A DNA stretch of 64,000 nt from Cupriavidus consociatus (GTDB lineage Bacteria; Pseudomonadota; Gammaproteobacteria; Burkholderiales; Burkholderiaceae). Each line of letters opens with the position of its first letter. The first letter of the stretch is position 1. Shown in pieces: positions 32,929 through 42,672 of this stretch. The notes beneath the pieces were generated by a model that saw nothing but the letters and a program-made list of their open reading frames with translations, did not search any database and had not been told where the DNA came from. The stretch spans positions 186,001 through 250,000 of the forward strand of contig NZ_JAGIQA010000008.1 of the NCBI RefSeq assembly GCF_017814975.1, read 5' to 3'. Made by a program: the position numbers and the translations under genes.

Positions 32929-34083
32929 TCAGGTCAGCGCGCGGAAGAAATCGCGGAGGTCCGTGATGATCGCCTCCGGCTCTTCCCAAGCTGCGAAGTG
33001 TCCGCCGCTGGCGTGATACGTCACCTGCTTGAGGTTGTAGTAGCGCTGGACCCATCGGCGTGGGGCGCTGCATATTTCCTCTGGCAGCACCGAAATGCCG
33101 ACGGGCGCCTCGACCACGGGTATGCGGTTGTGCACCGGCGTCCAAGGATTATGTGCAGCCTCGTAGTAGTAGCGCGCAGACGTCCCATAGCTCTGCGTGA
33201 CCCAGTAGATCATGATCGTGGTCAGCAGATCGTCCTTGTCGAAGCGGGTTTCGACGTCGCCGTGGCAATCGCTCCAACTGCGTTGTTTTTCAAGTATCCA
33301 TGACGCCAGCCCCACTGGTGAATCGTTGAGCGCTGCCGCGATGGTCTGCGGCTTGGTGCTTTGCAGCGCCGAATAGGCCGACTCGGTGGCAAAGAAGTTC
33401 TGTAGCCGTGCTGCCATTGGCGCTTCGTCGGCATCGTAATCTTCGGGCGGCGGCATGCCACCGCTGAATAGGTCCAGCGGCAGCATCATCGGGAAGTGGA
33501 CGCCCATCACGCGCTCGGGATACCGGTGCCCCAGATCGGCCGTGATAAGCGCGCCCCAATCGGCGCCGTGCGCAGCAAAACGCGGATAGCCCAGCTGTTC
33601 CATGAGTTGCACCCAAAGTCCGGAAGTCCGCCAGAAATTGACGCCGGGCTTGCGCAGCGGCGTGGAGAATCCGTAGCCAGGTAAAGACGGAACCACAAGG
33701 TCGAATGCGTCGGCGGGATTGCCGCCGTGTGCGCGGGGATCGCTGAGGGGGCCGATCACTTTGTGATATTCCCAGAATGTCCAGGGCCACCCGTGCGAGA
33801 GGATCAGCGGCTTGGGATTGGGGCCCTTGCCGCGCACGTAGATGAAGTGAATGGGCACACCGTCAATCTCGGTGCGAAACTGCGGATAGGCATTGATCGC
33901 GCGTTCCTGCTTTCGCCAGTCATAGCCATCGATCCAGTAGGAGACCAGTTCCTTGAGGTAGTCGGTGTTGGTGCCATACTGCCAGCCTTCGTTTGCGAAG
34001 TCGTCGGCCCAGCGCGTAAGCTTGAGGCGCGTCTTCAAATCGTTGAGCACTACATCGGGAACATCGACGCGAAACGGTTCCAT
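32929..34083 (-). CDS. Epoxide hydrolase (EHN-type alpha/beta hydrolase)
   Basis: 384 residues from MEPFRVDVPDV; a start three codons upstream (34092) has its AGGAG too close. N-terminal EHN domain: LKTRLKLTRWADDFANEGWQYGT, YWIDGYDWRKQERAINAYPQF. Core: ILSHGWPWTFWEYHKVIGPL (oxyanion HGWP), VPSLPGYGFSTPL and nucleophile Asp in AAHGADWGALI. Catalytic His in TYHASGGHFAAWEEPEAI. Opens epoxides to diols. Its promoter does not carry the repeated leader found before the second epoxide hydrolase. Confidence 0.92.
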   Translation of the reverse strand: MEPFRVDVPDVVLNDLKTRLKLTRWADDFANEGWQYGTNTDYLKELVSYWIDGYDWRKQERAINAYPQFRTEIDGVPIHFIYVRGKGPNPKPLILSHGWPWTFWEYHKVIGPLSDPRAHGGNPADAFDLVVPSLPGYGFSTPLRKPGVNFWRTSGLWVQLMEQLGYPRFAAHGADWGALITADLGHRYPERVMGVHFPMMLPLDLFSGGMPPPEDYDADEAPMAARLQNFFATESAYSALQSTKPQTIAAALNDSPVGLASWILEKQRSWSDCHGDVETRFDKDDLLTTIMIYWVTQSYGTSARYYYEAAHNPWTPVHNRIPVVEAPVGISVLPEEICSAPRRWVQRYYNLKQVTYHASGGHFAAWEEPEAIITDLRDFFRALT

Positions 34084-34305
34084 GTCCTCCATCTCCTATG
34101 TTCTGAATGCGCATGCACAACCACCTGGCGAAAGGTGATCAGTTGCTACGCCGATGAGCAAGAGCGCTCGCAATGAGCGGCAAGTTGATCGTGCATCCTG
34201 TGCCGTTGGGCTCCCCCACCCGCAACCCGTACTTCACTGCCCGTCAATGCGAGTTCCGGAGGCTCCGCAGAAAAATACGCCTTCCACGGAGCCCCCTCGG
34301 ACTCG

Positions 34306-35622
34306 TTATGTGCGCAGCTGCCTGAAGCCTGCGCGAACCTCTTCCGAGAAGATCTTCGGCTGTTCCCAGGCGGCAAAGTGGCCGCCCTGGTCGACCTCGT
34401 TGTAGTGGATGAGCTTGGGGTACGCCCGCTCAGCCCAACTCCGGGGGGTCGGGTAGAGTTCGTCAGGGAAGACGCTCACGGCAACGGGGATGGTGACGCC
34501 CTTGACACCGAAGAAGCCGAGCTTGCTCTCCCAGTAGAGGCGGGCGGAAGAAAGCGCAGTGCCCGTCAACCAGGTAAGCGTGATGTTGTCGAGGATGTCG
34601 TCCCGTGTAAGGCCGGCCGCTTGCCCGGCAAAGACGCGAGCGATCAGCCTGTAGCTGCGCTGGTCGTGGTCGAGAAAGTACGCCGCCAGACCGACCGGCG
34701 AATCCGCCAGGGCGTACAAGGTCTGAGGGCGCAACCCCATCTGGTACCCGTAGCCGATGCCCTTCTGGTAGACGAATTGCAGGCGCTCGTAAGCGATCCT
34801 CTCGTCGGGCGAGAGCTCGGATGGCGCCGGCGCGCCTGAACTCGCCGCCTTGTCAATGTCGACTGGAATGGCGTTTGGCATGTTGGTATGAATGCCAAGC
34901 AATTCCGGGGCAGCCTGCACGCCCATCTGCTCGGTGATGATCGCGCCCCAATCGCCGCCTTGGGCCACGAATTTCGTGTAGCCGAGGCGCTTCATGAGCA
35001 CGACCCACGCGCGCGCGATGTGTTGGGGATCCCAGCCCGTCGCAGTCGGCTTGCCCGAGAAGCCGTAGCCGGGCAGCGATGGAATCACCAGATGGAAGGC
35101 ATCCGAGGCACTGCCGCCATGCGCGGTGGGATTGGTCAGAGGGTCGATGATCTTCATCTGCTCGATGATCGATCCGGGCCATCCGTGCGTGACGATGAGC
35201 GGCAATGCGTTCTCGTGCTTGGAACGGACGTGGATGAAGTGAATGTCCAGTCCGTCGATCTCGGTCAAGAACTGCGGCACAGCGTTCAGCCTCGCCTCGA
35301 CCTTGCGCCAGTCATAGTCCTTCCCCCAGTAGCGTGCGAGTGCTTGAATCGTGGCGAGCTGAACGCCTTGCGAGTCGTCCGCGACCGTTTCCCGCTCGGG
35401 CCACCTTGTCGCGTTGATGCGCCGGCGCAATTCGGTGAGATCCGACTCCGGAAAATTCACGTGAAACGAACGGATGGCAATTCCGTCGGTACCCATCTGT
35501 TGTGCAACTTGAGTCATGGCGTGAGACCTTTCTGAAAAATTGAGAAGACCTAGGGTGCTTGCAGCGGTTGCCGCTGCAGCTCGGCAAAAGAGACGGCGGC
35601 CGAAATCGGGCGTCTGTTGCAT
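34306..35622 (-). CDS. Epoxide hydrolase with export-type N-terminus
   Basis: 438 residues from MQQTPDFGRR, with AAGGAG upstream. The first 35 residues (GRRLFCRAAAATAASTLGLLNFSERSHA) look like an Arg-containing, possibly Tat-type, signal. Then the EHN domain (SFHVNFPESDLTELRRRINATRWPE, YWGKDYDWRKVEARLNAVPQFL), VTHGWPGSIIEQMKIIDPL, LPGYGFSGKPT, nucleophile Asp in AQGGDWGAIITEQMG, and His in DQGGHFAAWEQPKIF. If exported it would act in the periplasm. The promoter lies in the repeated 240-bp cassette with a FixJ-type box, placing it in the kinase-linked regulon. Confidence 0.92.
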   Translation of the reverse strand: MQQTPDFGRRLFCRAAAATAASTLGLLNFSERSHAMTQVAQQMGTDGIAIRSFHVNFPESDLTELRRRINATRWPERETVADDSQGVQLATIQALARYWGKDYDWRKVEARLNAVPQFLTEIDGLDIHFIHVRSKHENALPLIVTHGWPGSIIEQMKIIDPLTNPTAHGGSASDAFHLVIPSLPGYGFSGKPTATGWDPQHIARAWVVLMKRLGYTKFVAQGGDWGAIITEQMGVQAAPELLGIHTNMPNAIPVDIDKAASSGAPAPSELSPDERIAYERLQFVYQKGIGYGYQMGLRPQTLYALADSPVGLAAYFLDHDQRSYRLIARVFAGQAAGLTRDDILDNITLTWLTGTALSSARLYWESKLGFFGVKGVTIPVAVSVFPDELYPTPRSWAERAYPKLIHYNEVDQGGHFAAWEQPKIFSEEVRAGFRQLRT

Positions 35623-35848
35623 GGCGAACTCCTTGGCAACCGGGGTTGCGTTCGGGTGTGACTGCAAATGTTCACAACCCGGGAGTGAGAATGCCGGGAA
35701 CTGTGGTTGGCTTGTATTGCGCCGTCGTCGATCGGTTTGACTTCTTGGTATCGACGTGCACGGCTGCCGCATCGCAAAGTGCAGGTCGCCTTCAACCAGT
35801 GGGCCAACAGTCCGTGCACATGGTTGGGTGAACTGAACCTTTGTTCAG
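35608..35848 (-). repeat. Repeated promoter/leader cassette, copy A
   Basis: About 240 bp covering the first codons (MQQTP), ribosome site, a leader containing ACAACCCGGGAG and TTGGCTTGTATTGCGCCGT (plus-strand reading) and an upstream palindrome. The same ordered blocks occur in copies B (36441-36725) and C (44308-44585). Each ends at the start of an unrelated gene, all on the minus strand. Confidence 0.8.
35833..35848. promoter_or_regulatory. FixJ-type operator, epoxide hydrolase promoter
   Basis: CTGAAC-CTTT-GTTCAG, a perfect 6-bp inverted repeat 211-226 bases upstream of the start codon. It aligns with the boxes at 36666, 42673 and 44526 and resembles the TAAACC/GGTTTA sites known for FixJ-family regulators such as StyR and TodT. 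Confidence 0.68.
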
Positions 35849-35948
35849 AGCATGCCTAGCAATCCGATAGCCGTGCCCTGAAGCCGATAGCCGCATGCGC
35901 ATCTCATGCGCTGGGCCCGAAAGTCTCGGCTAGGTACTCGATCAGCCT

Positions 35949-35978
35949 GGGAACGGACATCGATTCATGTCCGTTCCC
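35949..35978 (-). terminator. Strong hairpin after the NC-domain gene
   Basis: Perfect 12-bp stem GGGAACGGACAT / ATGTCCGTTCCC with a 6-base loop, 13 bases beyond the stop codon at 35991. No T-run, but position and stability fit a terminator separating the NC gene from cassette A. Confidence 0.7.
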
Positions 35979-35990
35979 GGTCAAGGTGAG

Positions 35991-36455
35991 TCAGCTGAAG
36001 AGATACAGCCCATCGCCGGCGGCAATCCAACCGGTGACAAGGCTAGCCAAGGCTTGAGCGGCAAACGCCACGGCGCGCGAACGCAACAACAGGCGCTCCA
36101 CTTGGGGGCTGCTGGCGGCTCCGGTTTGACACCATGAGCAGAAATGCTCGCAATTGTTGCGAAGTACGTCGTAGGTGTCTTCGCCCAAGCGAGAGCAGGC
36201 ACGTTCTACGACTTCGATGCCGGAATACGCCGCGCCTGCCTTTCCGTGCAAGCGCACCGGATGTCCATGGCTGAACTCGGCGAGGCTGACTTTCGCGACC
36301 GAACCGCGGTGCAGCGACGAAGACAGGCCCTGGTAATGAACGACCTGCCCTGCTCCGACGTAGATGCCGTGATGCGTGTACCAGCGGCGAGGCGTCACAA
36401 TGTGCGCGCCGAGCGGAAAACCCTCGACTGCGTTCTCCGATGGCGTCTGTTGCAT
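35991..36455 (-). CDS. LRAT/NC-domain protein (NlpC/P60-superfamily-like)
   Basis: 154 residues from MQQTPSENAV. LRAT fold elements: PLGAHIVTPRRWYTHHGIYVGAGQVVHYQG (conserved His pair near the N-terminus) and DVLRNNCEHFCSWCQTG (Asn-Cys-Glu-His-Phe with the nucleophilic Cys). The C-terminus is hydrophobic (AVAFAAQALASLVTGWIAAGDGLYLFS), suggesting membrane attachment. The family includes thiol acyltransferases/hydrolases; the bacterial role is unclear. It lies just downstream of the giant kinase on the same strand and shares the repeated cassette and FixJ-type box, so it is probably a regulon member. Confidence 0.85.
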   Translation of the reverse strand: MQQTPSENAVEGFPLGAHIVTPRRWYTHHGIYVGAGQVVHYQGLSSSLHRGSVAKVSLAEFSHGHPVRLHGKAGAAYSGIEVVERACSRLGEDTYDVLRNNCEHFCSWCQTGAASSPQVERLLLRSRAVAFAAQALASLVTGWIAAGDGLYLFS

Positions 36456-36725
36456 GACGAACTCCCGGGCAACCAGTGGTTTCGTTCGGATGTGAACGCA
36501 TATGTTCACAACCCGGGAGAGAGCATGCGACGCTCGGCGGTTGGCTTGTATTGCGCTGTGGTCGACCCGTTTGACCTCCTGGTATCGACGCGCATGATTT
36601 CCGCGCGCGAAATGCAGGCAGCCGTCAACCAGCGGGCCGAGAGCCTTTGAACATGGTTTGGCGCTCCGAACCTTGGTTCATTGAAGGCATGGGAGTGTGA
36701 AACTGAAAGCCGCGCCGCGAGGCCG
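36441..36725 (-). repeat. Repeated promoter/leader cassette, copy B
   Basis: Same block order as copy A, with MQQTP as first codons, and it runs into the 3' end of the kinase gene. Inside is a perfect inverted repeat TGTGAAC / GTTCACA (36491-36510), imperfect in copies A and C, close to the ribosome site. A regulatory hairpin in the leader is possible. Confidence 0.78.
36666..36681. promoter_or_regulatory. FixJ-type operator, NC-domain gene promoter
   Basis: CCGAACCTTGGTTCAT with inverted arms GAACC / GGTTC. It overlaps the kinase stop codon and lies 211-226 bases upstream of the NC-gene start, the same distance as in copy A. Confidence 0.65.
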
Positions 36726-39700
36726 ATGGGCGTCCGCCCACAGCTTTCCGCCGTGGGCGTCGATGATCGAGCGGCAGATCGCAAGGCCGATTCCCACGCC
36801 GCTAGCCTTTGTTGTATAGAAGGATGCAAAGACCCGCTCGCGATCCTCCGGTGCGATGCCGGGGCCCGTATCCGCGACCGTGACGAGCAAGCCCAGCGAC
36901 GGACTCGATTCGGTGCTGATTACCAATGTCCGCTCTTCTGCGTTGGCGCCGACCATGGCCTCCATCGCGTTGAGGATCAGATTCAGCATCACCTGCTGCA
37001 GTTGAACCCGATCGCCGCGAACAGGTGGCAGTCCTTCCGCGAGTTGCTTGTGGACCGTCACGCAATGCTTTGACAGCTCGCCTCGCACGAGTGCGATCAC
37101 GTTGCCAATGGCATCGTTCAGGTCGACGCTCTCCTCACGGGGAGGTACTTTCCTGACCTGATCGCGGATCCGGCCAATGATGTCGCCAGCCCGGTAGGTA
37201 TCGCTTACCACACACTTGAGCGCCTCACTAACTTCGGCCAGATCTGGCGGATCGCGTTCAAGAAACCGCAATGCTGCGTTAGCGTTGTTGCGTGCCGCAC
37301 CAATCGGCTGATTGACTTCGTGCGCGATGGACGCCGCGAGCTGTCCCATGGTGGCCAGGCGGTTCGCGTGCGCCAACTCCGCCTGCACCTCGCGCATCGC
37401 CTCCGCAGCGCGCTTGCGATCAGTCAGGTCAAGCACGAATGCGACACCATGGTAGGCATCCTCTTCAAAAGTTGCCGCGCCGATCAGAACAGGTACGCGG
37501 CTACCGTCGTTCCGGAGGAATTCCTTCTCATGAGGCTGCACTCGACCAGTCGCCTTTAGTTCGTGAACAAATGTTTGATCGTCACGATCGCGCCACTCCG
37601 GCGGTGTCAGATCTGGTAGGCGAACACGCCCCGACGAGAGATCATCACTTTCGTATCCCAACATGAGACGAAAGGCGCTGTTCGCCTCGAGAATTCTGCC
37701 GCTTAGATCCCAGAAAAAGATCCCGATGATGTTGGCATCCACGAGACGCCGGATCCTGCCCTCACGTTCGGCAAGGTCGCGGTAGAGACGCGCGTTCTCC
37801 ATCGAGATGGCGGCCTCCGATGCCAGCAGCTTGAGAACTGCCATTCTAGCTGGGGTGAAGGCGCCGCTCGTCAGGTTGTTTTCCAGGTACAGCACGCCAA
37901 GCAGTCTCGTCTGCTTGAGTATCGGCAGACAGAGCACCGACCTCGCGTGATGCGCGCGAATGTAGTCATCAGCGGAGAATGGGTTTTCGCCCGAGGCGTC
38001 ATGCAGCAGAACGCTTTCCCTGGTCCGCAGGACGTAGCGGAAGACGGACTCCGGCAGATCTGCTGCGGTGACGCTCGCTTGCCGGAGATGGACCTCCACC
38101 TTGTCTCTGTTGGTCGTGACTTCTGTTTCTACCCGATACTCATTCCCTCTCGGGAGAATGAGCACACCCCGTTCGGCGCCGGCATGCTCGACGGCCGTAC
38201 GCGCTAGCGTGTCGATCAGCTTCTCCAGGACGATCTCGCCTGACACCGCTTCAGAGACCTTGGTAACAGTTGCAAGGTCCAGGTGCTCGACGGCCGCAAG
38301 CATCGTGCCGGTGAGGTCGGAAGTCGGCTTGTCCATCCAGAGATGCGGATACAACTGTTCGAGCTGTTGAACCTTTCCGTCAGCACCCCAACGCAGGTAG
38401 CAGCTTCGGGCATCCCGCAGGTAGGTGTCTGCAATCCTTCCAAACCCGCGCGCCGCGTAGAAGCGCCCCGCCAGTTCGTTGGCGACAGCCTCGTTGTGGA
38501 CAAAGCCGTGCGTGCGGGCCGACCGTGCGGCCTTCTCATAGAGCTCCTGGGCGTCCAGCGTGCGGCCTTCGATCCGTGCGATCTCGGCGCCAACGATGGC
38601 TGCGCGGTTCTCAAAGGTGGCAGGGTTATGTTCGGCCCACGTCTCGAGGTGCTTGTAATGGGCTATCAGAGCATCAAAATGCTTCCCTTTCTGGCCGGAA
38701 GATGCAAGATCCCAGGCCGCGGCATGGGCAAGCGCGCCGTATAGCCACAATTCTGCACTTTCAAAATTCAAGGTCGATGACCAGAGCAGCCGCTGCGCGT
38801 TCTGCGCGGCATCAACCGCCGACGCGTGGTCTCCCGCAAGGAAGCGTGCCTGCAATTTACGGCACCAATAGTAGAACTCGCCGAGCGCCAAAGTGGGGTT
38901 GCTGGCCAGATGGCGTTCGGTCTCCAATTCGCTATAGCCCTCGTGATCCAACCGCCCGAAAGTCGCGGTCAGCCCACGGAGAGACCGGACTAGCCCAAGG
39001 TGGGCGCTGCAGGCGGCAGTGACAAGTCTCACGCGTGCCATCCTGGAAAACGCAAGACCGTCTTCGGCCTTCTTTTGCACATCTGCGAGAGGATCTCCTA
39101 CCGCCAGGCAAATTGTGACCGACGTGCTCCAGCTATAACCGGCAAAGGTGAGGTCGCCGAGTCGCCAGGCAGCATCGAATGCCCGCCGTATCAACTCGCG
39201 CCCGCTGGCAGGATGTCTCGTCCAGGGCAGGACGAGAGCACCCACACACAGGTAGGTTCGCGCTTGATAGCGCACCAGGCCGCGCTTCTCGACCAGGTCA
39301 TACCCCAGCTGGGCGAACCGGAATCCGTCGCGGAAGTTGTCAAAGCGCGGTCCGGCGACAAGCGCCATCCAGACATAGGCGAAGCACGAAGCATCGCAGT
39401 TGCCGTGTTCGAGGCTCAGAGTCACCATGCGGCAGACCACAAGCGATGACAGGTTCGCGTCGAAGAGGTTCGATGTCGTGACGGCTTCCGTGAAAACATC
39501 CAGGGTGTCGAGGACATCGGGATCCGTTATCAGTGGCAGCGCAACCAGTTCTTCAATCTTCCGGCCGCCGAGGAGAATCCAGATACGTTCGTACTCGCGT
39601 ATCGCGTCTTCGCGGGACGGGTGTTTCCGCCATACGATCCCGTCGCGACGGAGCCACTCCAGAAAGACGTCGAGCCCGCTGTCGTTCTGGTCCAGCGCGG

Positions 39701-42182
39701 TGTAAAGCCTGATCCGCAACAGTGTCGCGACGCAGTAGTCATGGCGATTCGTGGCGTGTTCGGCTAACCGCGATAGTCGATTCTCGGCCGTCGACATATC
39801 TCCCGTCAGCAGTTCGCACTCGGCCATCAGGCACTCGATGGAGAACATGAGTGTGTAGTTGTGCTCCCAGGTCTCTTCTGCAAGGAGGACCCTGGCCGCC
39901 CTGAGGTATTTGAGCGCCGAGACGTAGGCAGTCGAGATCTTTGCGTGCCGTCCAGCGATCAGATTAAGGCCAGCAACGTTCTCCCGCTCCTCGACCGAGG
40001 TGATGAGATCGGAGCCGTGGTTTAGTTGATTGACGATTTCGAATATGGCCGCCTCCCGCTTCTCCGCGGGCGTGTGCTCGGCCAGGAGCATGCCAAGACG
40101 AAGATGTGTCGCGGGGCGCAGTTCCTGAGGGATCAATGAATAGGCCGCCTCCTGCACGCGATCGTGGAGAAAGCGGTAGCTGGCGCTCGAGCGAAAGACC
40201 AAGCCAGCGCGAACCGCCTCCCACAGGTGGCCGTGCAATGCTTCGACCGATACCTGACAGACCAACCGCAGGACGTCGAACCCGGCGCTGTTTCCCAGGC
40301 AAGCAAACTGCTGCAGTGTCTTCTGCGTAGCCATTGGCAGGCGGTTCATCTTATCGACCATCAGCTCCACGACGTTGTCGGTGTAGCCCTTGGCATGGAT
40401 GCGGTCCAGATCCCACGACCATCGCCCTTCACCGTAGTCAAAGGCGAGCAAGCCCTCGTCTGCCAGCGTGGAGATGAACTGGATCGCGAAGAATGGATTG
40501 CCGGTCGTCTTCTCGTGAATCAATTGCGCCAACGGGCCGACGCGCTCCGGATCGCAGCGAAGGCAGTCTGCCAGCAATTGCGCCAGGTCGTCGCGAGCCA
40601 GTGGGGCGAGGACGATTTCCTGCAGCACGGCCCCGGCTTGGCGCATGGCGCCCAGCTTGCGCACCAGGGGATGGGTCGCGCAGATCTCGTTGTCCCGATA
40701 AGCGCCGATCAGCAGAAGGTGCTTCAGATCGGAGCGCGTCAACAGGTCCTCGAGTAGTTCGAGCGTGGCCGCGTCCAGCCATTGCAGATCGTCGAGAAAC
40801 AGGGCGAGCGGATGCTCGGGTCGCGCGAAAACCCCGATGAAGCGCCGGACTACCAGCTGGAAGCGCCCTTGCGCGTCCTGCGGAGGAAGTTCAGGCACAG
40901 AGGGCTGTTCCCCGATGATGTGCTTCAACTCGGGGACGAGCTCGATCATGAGCAGTCCGTTCGGATCCAGTGCCTCGCAAAGCGCGTCGCGCCATTTGCA
41001 CAAGTCTTCCTCGTTCTTGCTCAGGAGCGGGCGGATCAGTCCCTGGAAGGCCTGGGCCAGCGTGGCATACGGAATGTCGCGCTTGTACTGGTCGAACTTT
41101 CCTGCCGCGAACAGCCCGCGCGGGAAAACAAGCGGCTTCTGGAGTTCGTTGACGACGGCGGATTTGCCGATGCCCGAGTATCCGGAAACGAGCACTAACT
41201 CGGACCTGCCCCCGGCAACGATGCGATCAAACGCGGCGAGAAGCGTGTCGACCTCAGATCCGCGACCGTAGAGCTTCTCGGGGATCATGAGGCGATCCGG
41301 AACGTCATGATGGCCGGGCGTGAAATCGTGGATGCCCCCGGTCGCGTTCCATTCTGAGAGGCAGTGCCGGAGGTCGCGCTCGACACCCGCCGCCGACTGG
41401 TATCGGTCCTCGGCGGTCTTGGCGAGCATCTTCATGGCGATGGAGGAGACGGCGATCGGAATACTGGACAATTGCTCGCTGGGGCTTGTCGGCTGTCGCG
41501 CAATGTGACAGTGCACCCACTCCATCGGGTCAGATGCCGTGAATGGAAGACGGCCGGTCAGCATTTGATAGAAAGTGACTCCGAGCGAGTACAGGTCGCT
41601 CCGGGAGTCGATGGAGCGGTTCACCCGCCCAGTTTGCTCGGGTGCCATATAGGCGAGCGTTCCTGCGATGAACTCCGGAGGTTCAGGAGACTGCCGTTCG
41701 CGCGGGAGGCGAGATGCAATGCCGAAGCCGGTGAGCCAGACTCGCTCAGTCGCCGATTCCACAATCAAGTTGGCAGGCTTAATGTCCTTGTGGATCAGCC
41801 CACGTCCGTGAAGCTGGCCGAGTGCGGCTACCATCGCCACCGCAAGTCGCAGAAATCGTCCGATTTCCATGGGCTGGCCGATCAAGCGGTCCAGCGGCTC
41901 ACCTGTTGAGAAATCGACGATCAGCATTGTCCGTCCGGGCTCGCGCACGAGTTCTGTCGGGCGCAACGCCCACCGGGCGTCGAGGTAGTCCCTGAGTTCG
42001 TATTCGTGGACGAGACGACTGGTCCGCTCTTGCGTCGAATGCTTGGCGCCGGAGATCAGGGGCATGAAAGCGTGTCGGTCACCTTCAGCGTCGTCGCCCC
42101 TAAGTCTGCAGAACACACGCTCTGCGTTCTCCCACAGGATATCCGGAGAGTCATCGGCCATGTCGCCGTCGGGCGCGTTCAT
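36678..42182 (-). CDS. Giant Ser/Thr-kinase-like / ATPase / GAF / PAS sensor histidine kinase
   Basis: 1834 residues from MNAPDGDMADD, whose ATG overlaps the receiver-gene stop as ATGA. Order: protein-kinase-like domain (about 20-280) with LIHKDIKPANLIV at 130-142 but GFG (152-154) in place of DFG; AAA/ORC-type ATPase (about 300-600) with Walker A GYSGIGKS at 334-341 and LFLDDLQWLD; a long helical TPR-like region; GAF (from about 1330); PAS (about 1475-1600); histidine kinase with HEVNQP (His about 1621), ADTGPGIAPEDRERVF and GVGIGLAICRSI. The family is known as trifunctional kinase/ATPase/sensor proteins. Probable partner of the FixJ-type regulator; its signal is unknown. Confidence 0.93.
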   Translation of the reverse strand: MNAPDGDMADDSPDILWENAERVFCRLRGDDAEGDRHAFMPLISGAKHSTQERTSRLVHEYELRDYLDARWALRPTELVREPGRTMLIVDFSTGEPLDRLIGQPMEIGRFLRLAVAMVAALGQLHGRGLIHKDIKPANLIVESATERVWLTGFGIASRLPRERQSPEPPEFIAGTLAYMAPEQTGRVNRSIDSRSDLYSLGVTFYQMLTGRLPFTASDPMEWVHCHIARQPTSPSEQLSSIPIAVSSIAMKMLAKTAEDRYQSAAGVERDLRHCLSEWNATGGIHDFTPGHHDVPDRLMIPEKLYGRGSEVDTLLAAFDRIVAGGRSELVLVSGYSGIGKSAVVNELQKPLVFPRGLFAAGKFDQYKRDIPYATLAQAFQGLIRPLLSKNEEDLCKWRDALCEALDPNGLLMIELVPELKHIIGEQPSVPELPPQDAQGRFQLVVRRFIGVFARPEHPLALFLDDLQWLDAATLELLEDLLTRSDLKHLLLIGAYRDNEICATHPLVRKLGAMRQAGAVLQEIVLAPLARDDLAQLLADCLRCDPERVGPLAQLIHEKTTGNPFFAIQFISTLADEGLLAFDYGEGRWSWDLDRIHAKGYTDNVVELMVDKMNRLPMATQKTLQQFACLGNSAGFDVLRLVCQVSVEALHGHLWEAVRAGLVFRSSASYRFLHDRVQEAAYSLIPQELRPATHLRLGMLLAEHTPAEKREAAIFEIVNQLNHGSDLITSVEERENVAGLNLIAGRHAKISTAYVSALKYLRAARVLLAEETWEHNYTLMFSIECLMAECELLTGDMSTAENRLSRLAEHATNRHDYCVATLLRIRLYTALDQNDSGLDVFLEWLRRDGIVWRKHPSREDAIREYERIWILLGGRKIEELVALPLITDPDVLDTLDVFTEAVTTSNLFDANLSSLVVCRMVTLSLEHGNCDASCFAYVWMALVAGPRFDNFRDGFRFAQLGYDLVEKRGLVRYQARTYLCVGALVLPWTRHPASGRELIRRAFDAAWRLGDLTFAGYSWSTSVTICLAVGDPLADVQKKAEDGLAFSRMARVRLVTAACSAHLGLVRSLRGLTATFGRLDHEGYSELETERHLASNPTLALGEFYYWCRKLQARFLAGDHASAVDAAQNAQRLLWSSTLNFESAELWLYGALAHAAAWDLASSGQKGKHFDALIAHYKHLETWAEHNPATFENRAAIVGAEIARIEGRTLDAQELYEKAARSARTHGFVHNEAVANELAGRFYAARGFGRIADTYLRDARSCYLRWGADGKVQQLEQLYPHLWMDKPTSDLTGTMLAAVEHLDLATVTKVSEAVSGEIVLEKLIDTLARTAVEHAGAERGVLILPRGNEYRVETEVTTNRDKVEVHLRQASVTAADLPESVFRYVLRTRESVLLHDASGENPFSADDYIRAHHARSVLCLPILKQTRLLGVLYLENNLTSGAFTPARMAVLKLLASEAAISMENARLYRDLAEREGRIRRLVDANIIGIFFWDLSGRILEANSAFRLMLGYESDDLSSGRVRLPDLTPPEWRDRDDQTFVHELKATGRVQPHEKEFLRNDGSRVPVLIGAATFEEDAYHGVAFVLDLTDRKRAAEAMREVQAELAHANRLATMGQLAASIAHEVNQPIGAARNNANAALRFLERDPPDLAEVSEALKCVVSDTYRAGDIIGRIRDQVRKVPPREESVDLNDAIGNVIALVRGELSKHCVTVHKQLAEGLPPVRGDRVQLQQVMLNLILNAMEAMVGANAEERTLVISTESSPSLGLLVTVADTGPGIAPEDRERVFASFYTTKASGVGIGLAICRSIIDAHGGKLWADAHRPRGAAFSFTLPCLQ

Positions 42183-42616
42183 GGCGCCACTTGAGAAATA
42201 TTGTCGCGCGCGAAGACGCGACGAAGGCAAGCGATCAGGATCGCCTCGTCCAATGGCTTGTGAAGGTAGCTGCTGACTCCCAAGCTCAACATGCGTTTCC
42301 GGACATTATCTTCCGGATAGGCTGTGATCAGGATCGTAGGAATGTTGCGCCCCGTCGCGATAAGGTGCTGGTAAAGCTCGGCACCCGTCATGGCGGGCAT
42401 GTGGACGTCCGCGACCAGGCAGGCAGTAGCGGGAAGTTGCGCGGACGTGAGGAACTCGGCCGCGGACGGAAACACCGCGACGGTGTAGCCGTGCGACTTG
42501 AGCAGTCTTCGCATGGAGTCGCGAAAGGACTGGTCGTCATCGACGATGGAGATCAAGGATGGCTCGGGCACGACAGTTTCCGGTGCGTCATTTGCGGTCT
42601 CGATAACGCACCCCAT
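42179..42616 (-). CDS. Single-domain response-regulator receiver
   Basis: 145 residues, receiver only. SLISIVDDDQSFRDSMRRLLKSHG gives the acidic pocket, CLVADVHMPAMTGAELYQHL the phospho-accepting Asp, TILITAYPE the Thr/Ser switch, and YLHKPLDEAIL the conserved Lys. No output domain. Its stop overlaps the giant kinase start by 4 bases, so the two are translationally coupled. Its sequence resembles the FixJ receiver next door; it may act as phosphate sink or shuttle between kinase and FixJ-type protein. A FixJ-type box lies 57-72 bases upstream. Confidence 0.93.
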   Translation of the reverse strand: MGCVIETANDAPETVVPEPSLISIVDDDQSFRDSMRRLLKSHGYTVAVFPSAAEFLTSAQLPATACLVADVHMPAMTGAELYQHLIATGRNIPTILITAYPEDNVRKRMLSLGVSSYLHKPLDEAILIACLRRVFARDNISQVAP

Positions 42617-42672
42617 GGCACGACCGAGTATCGCTTTGTTGCCAAGAGTACCGCCGCAGCGAGGCTGGATCT

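Noticed and set aside
36491..36510. CRP-type site in cassette B (TGTGAAC / GTTCACA)
   Set aside because: The spacer gives TGTGA-N10-TCACA, too long for a CRP site, and the element lies near the ribosome site. A leader hairpin is a better reading.
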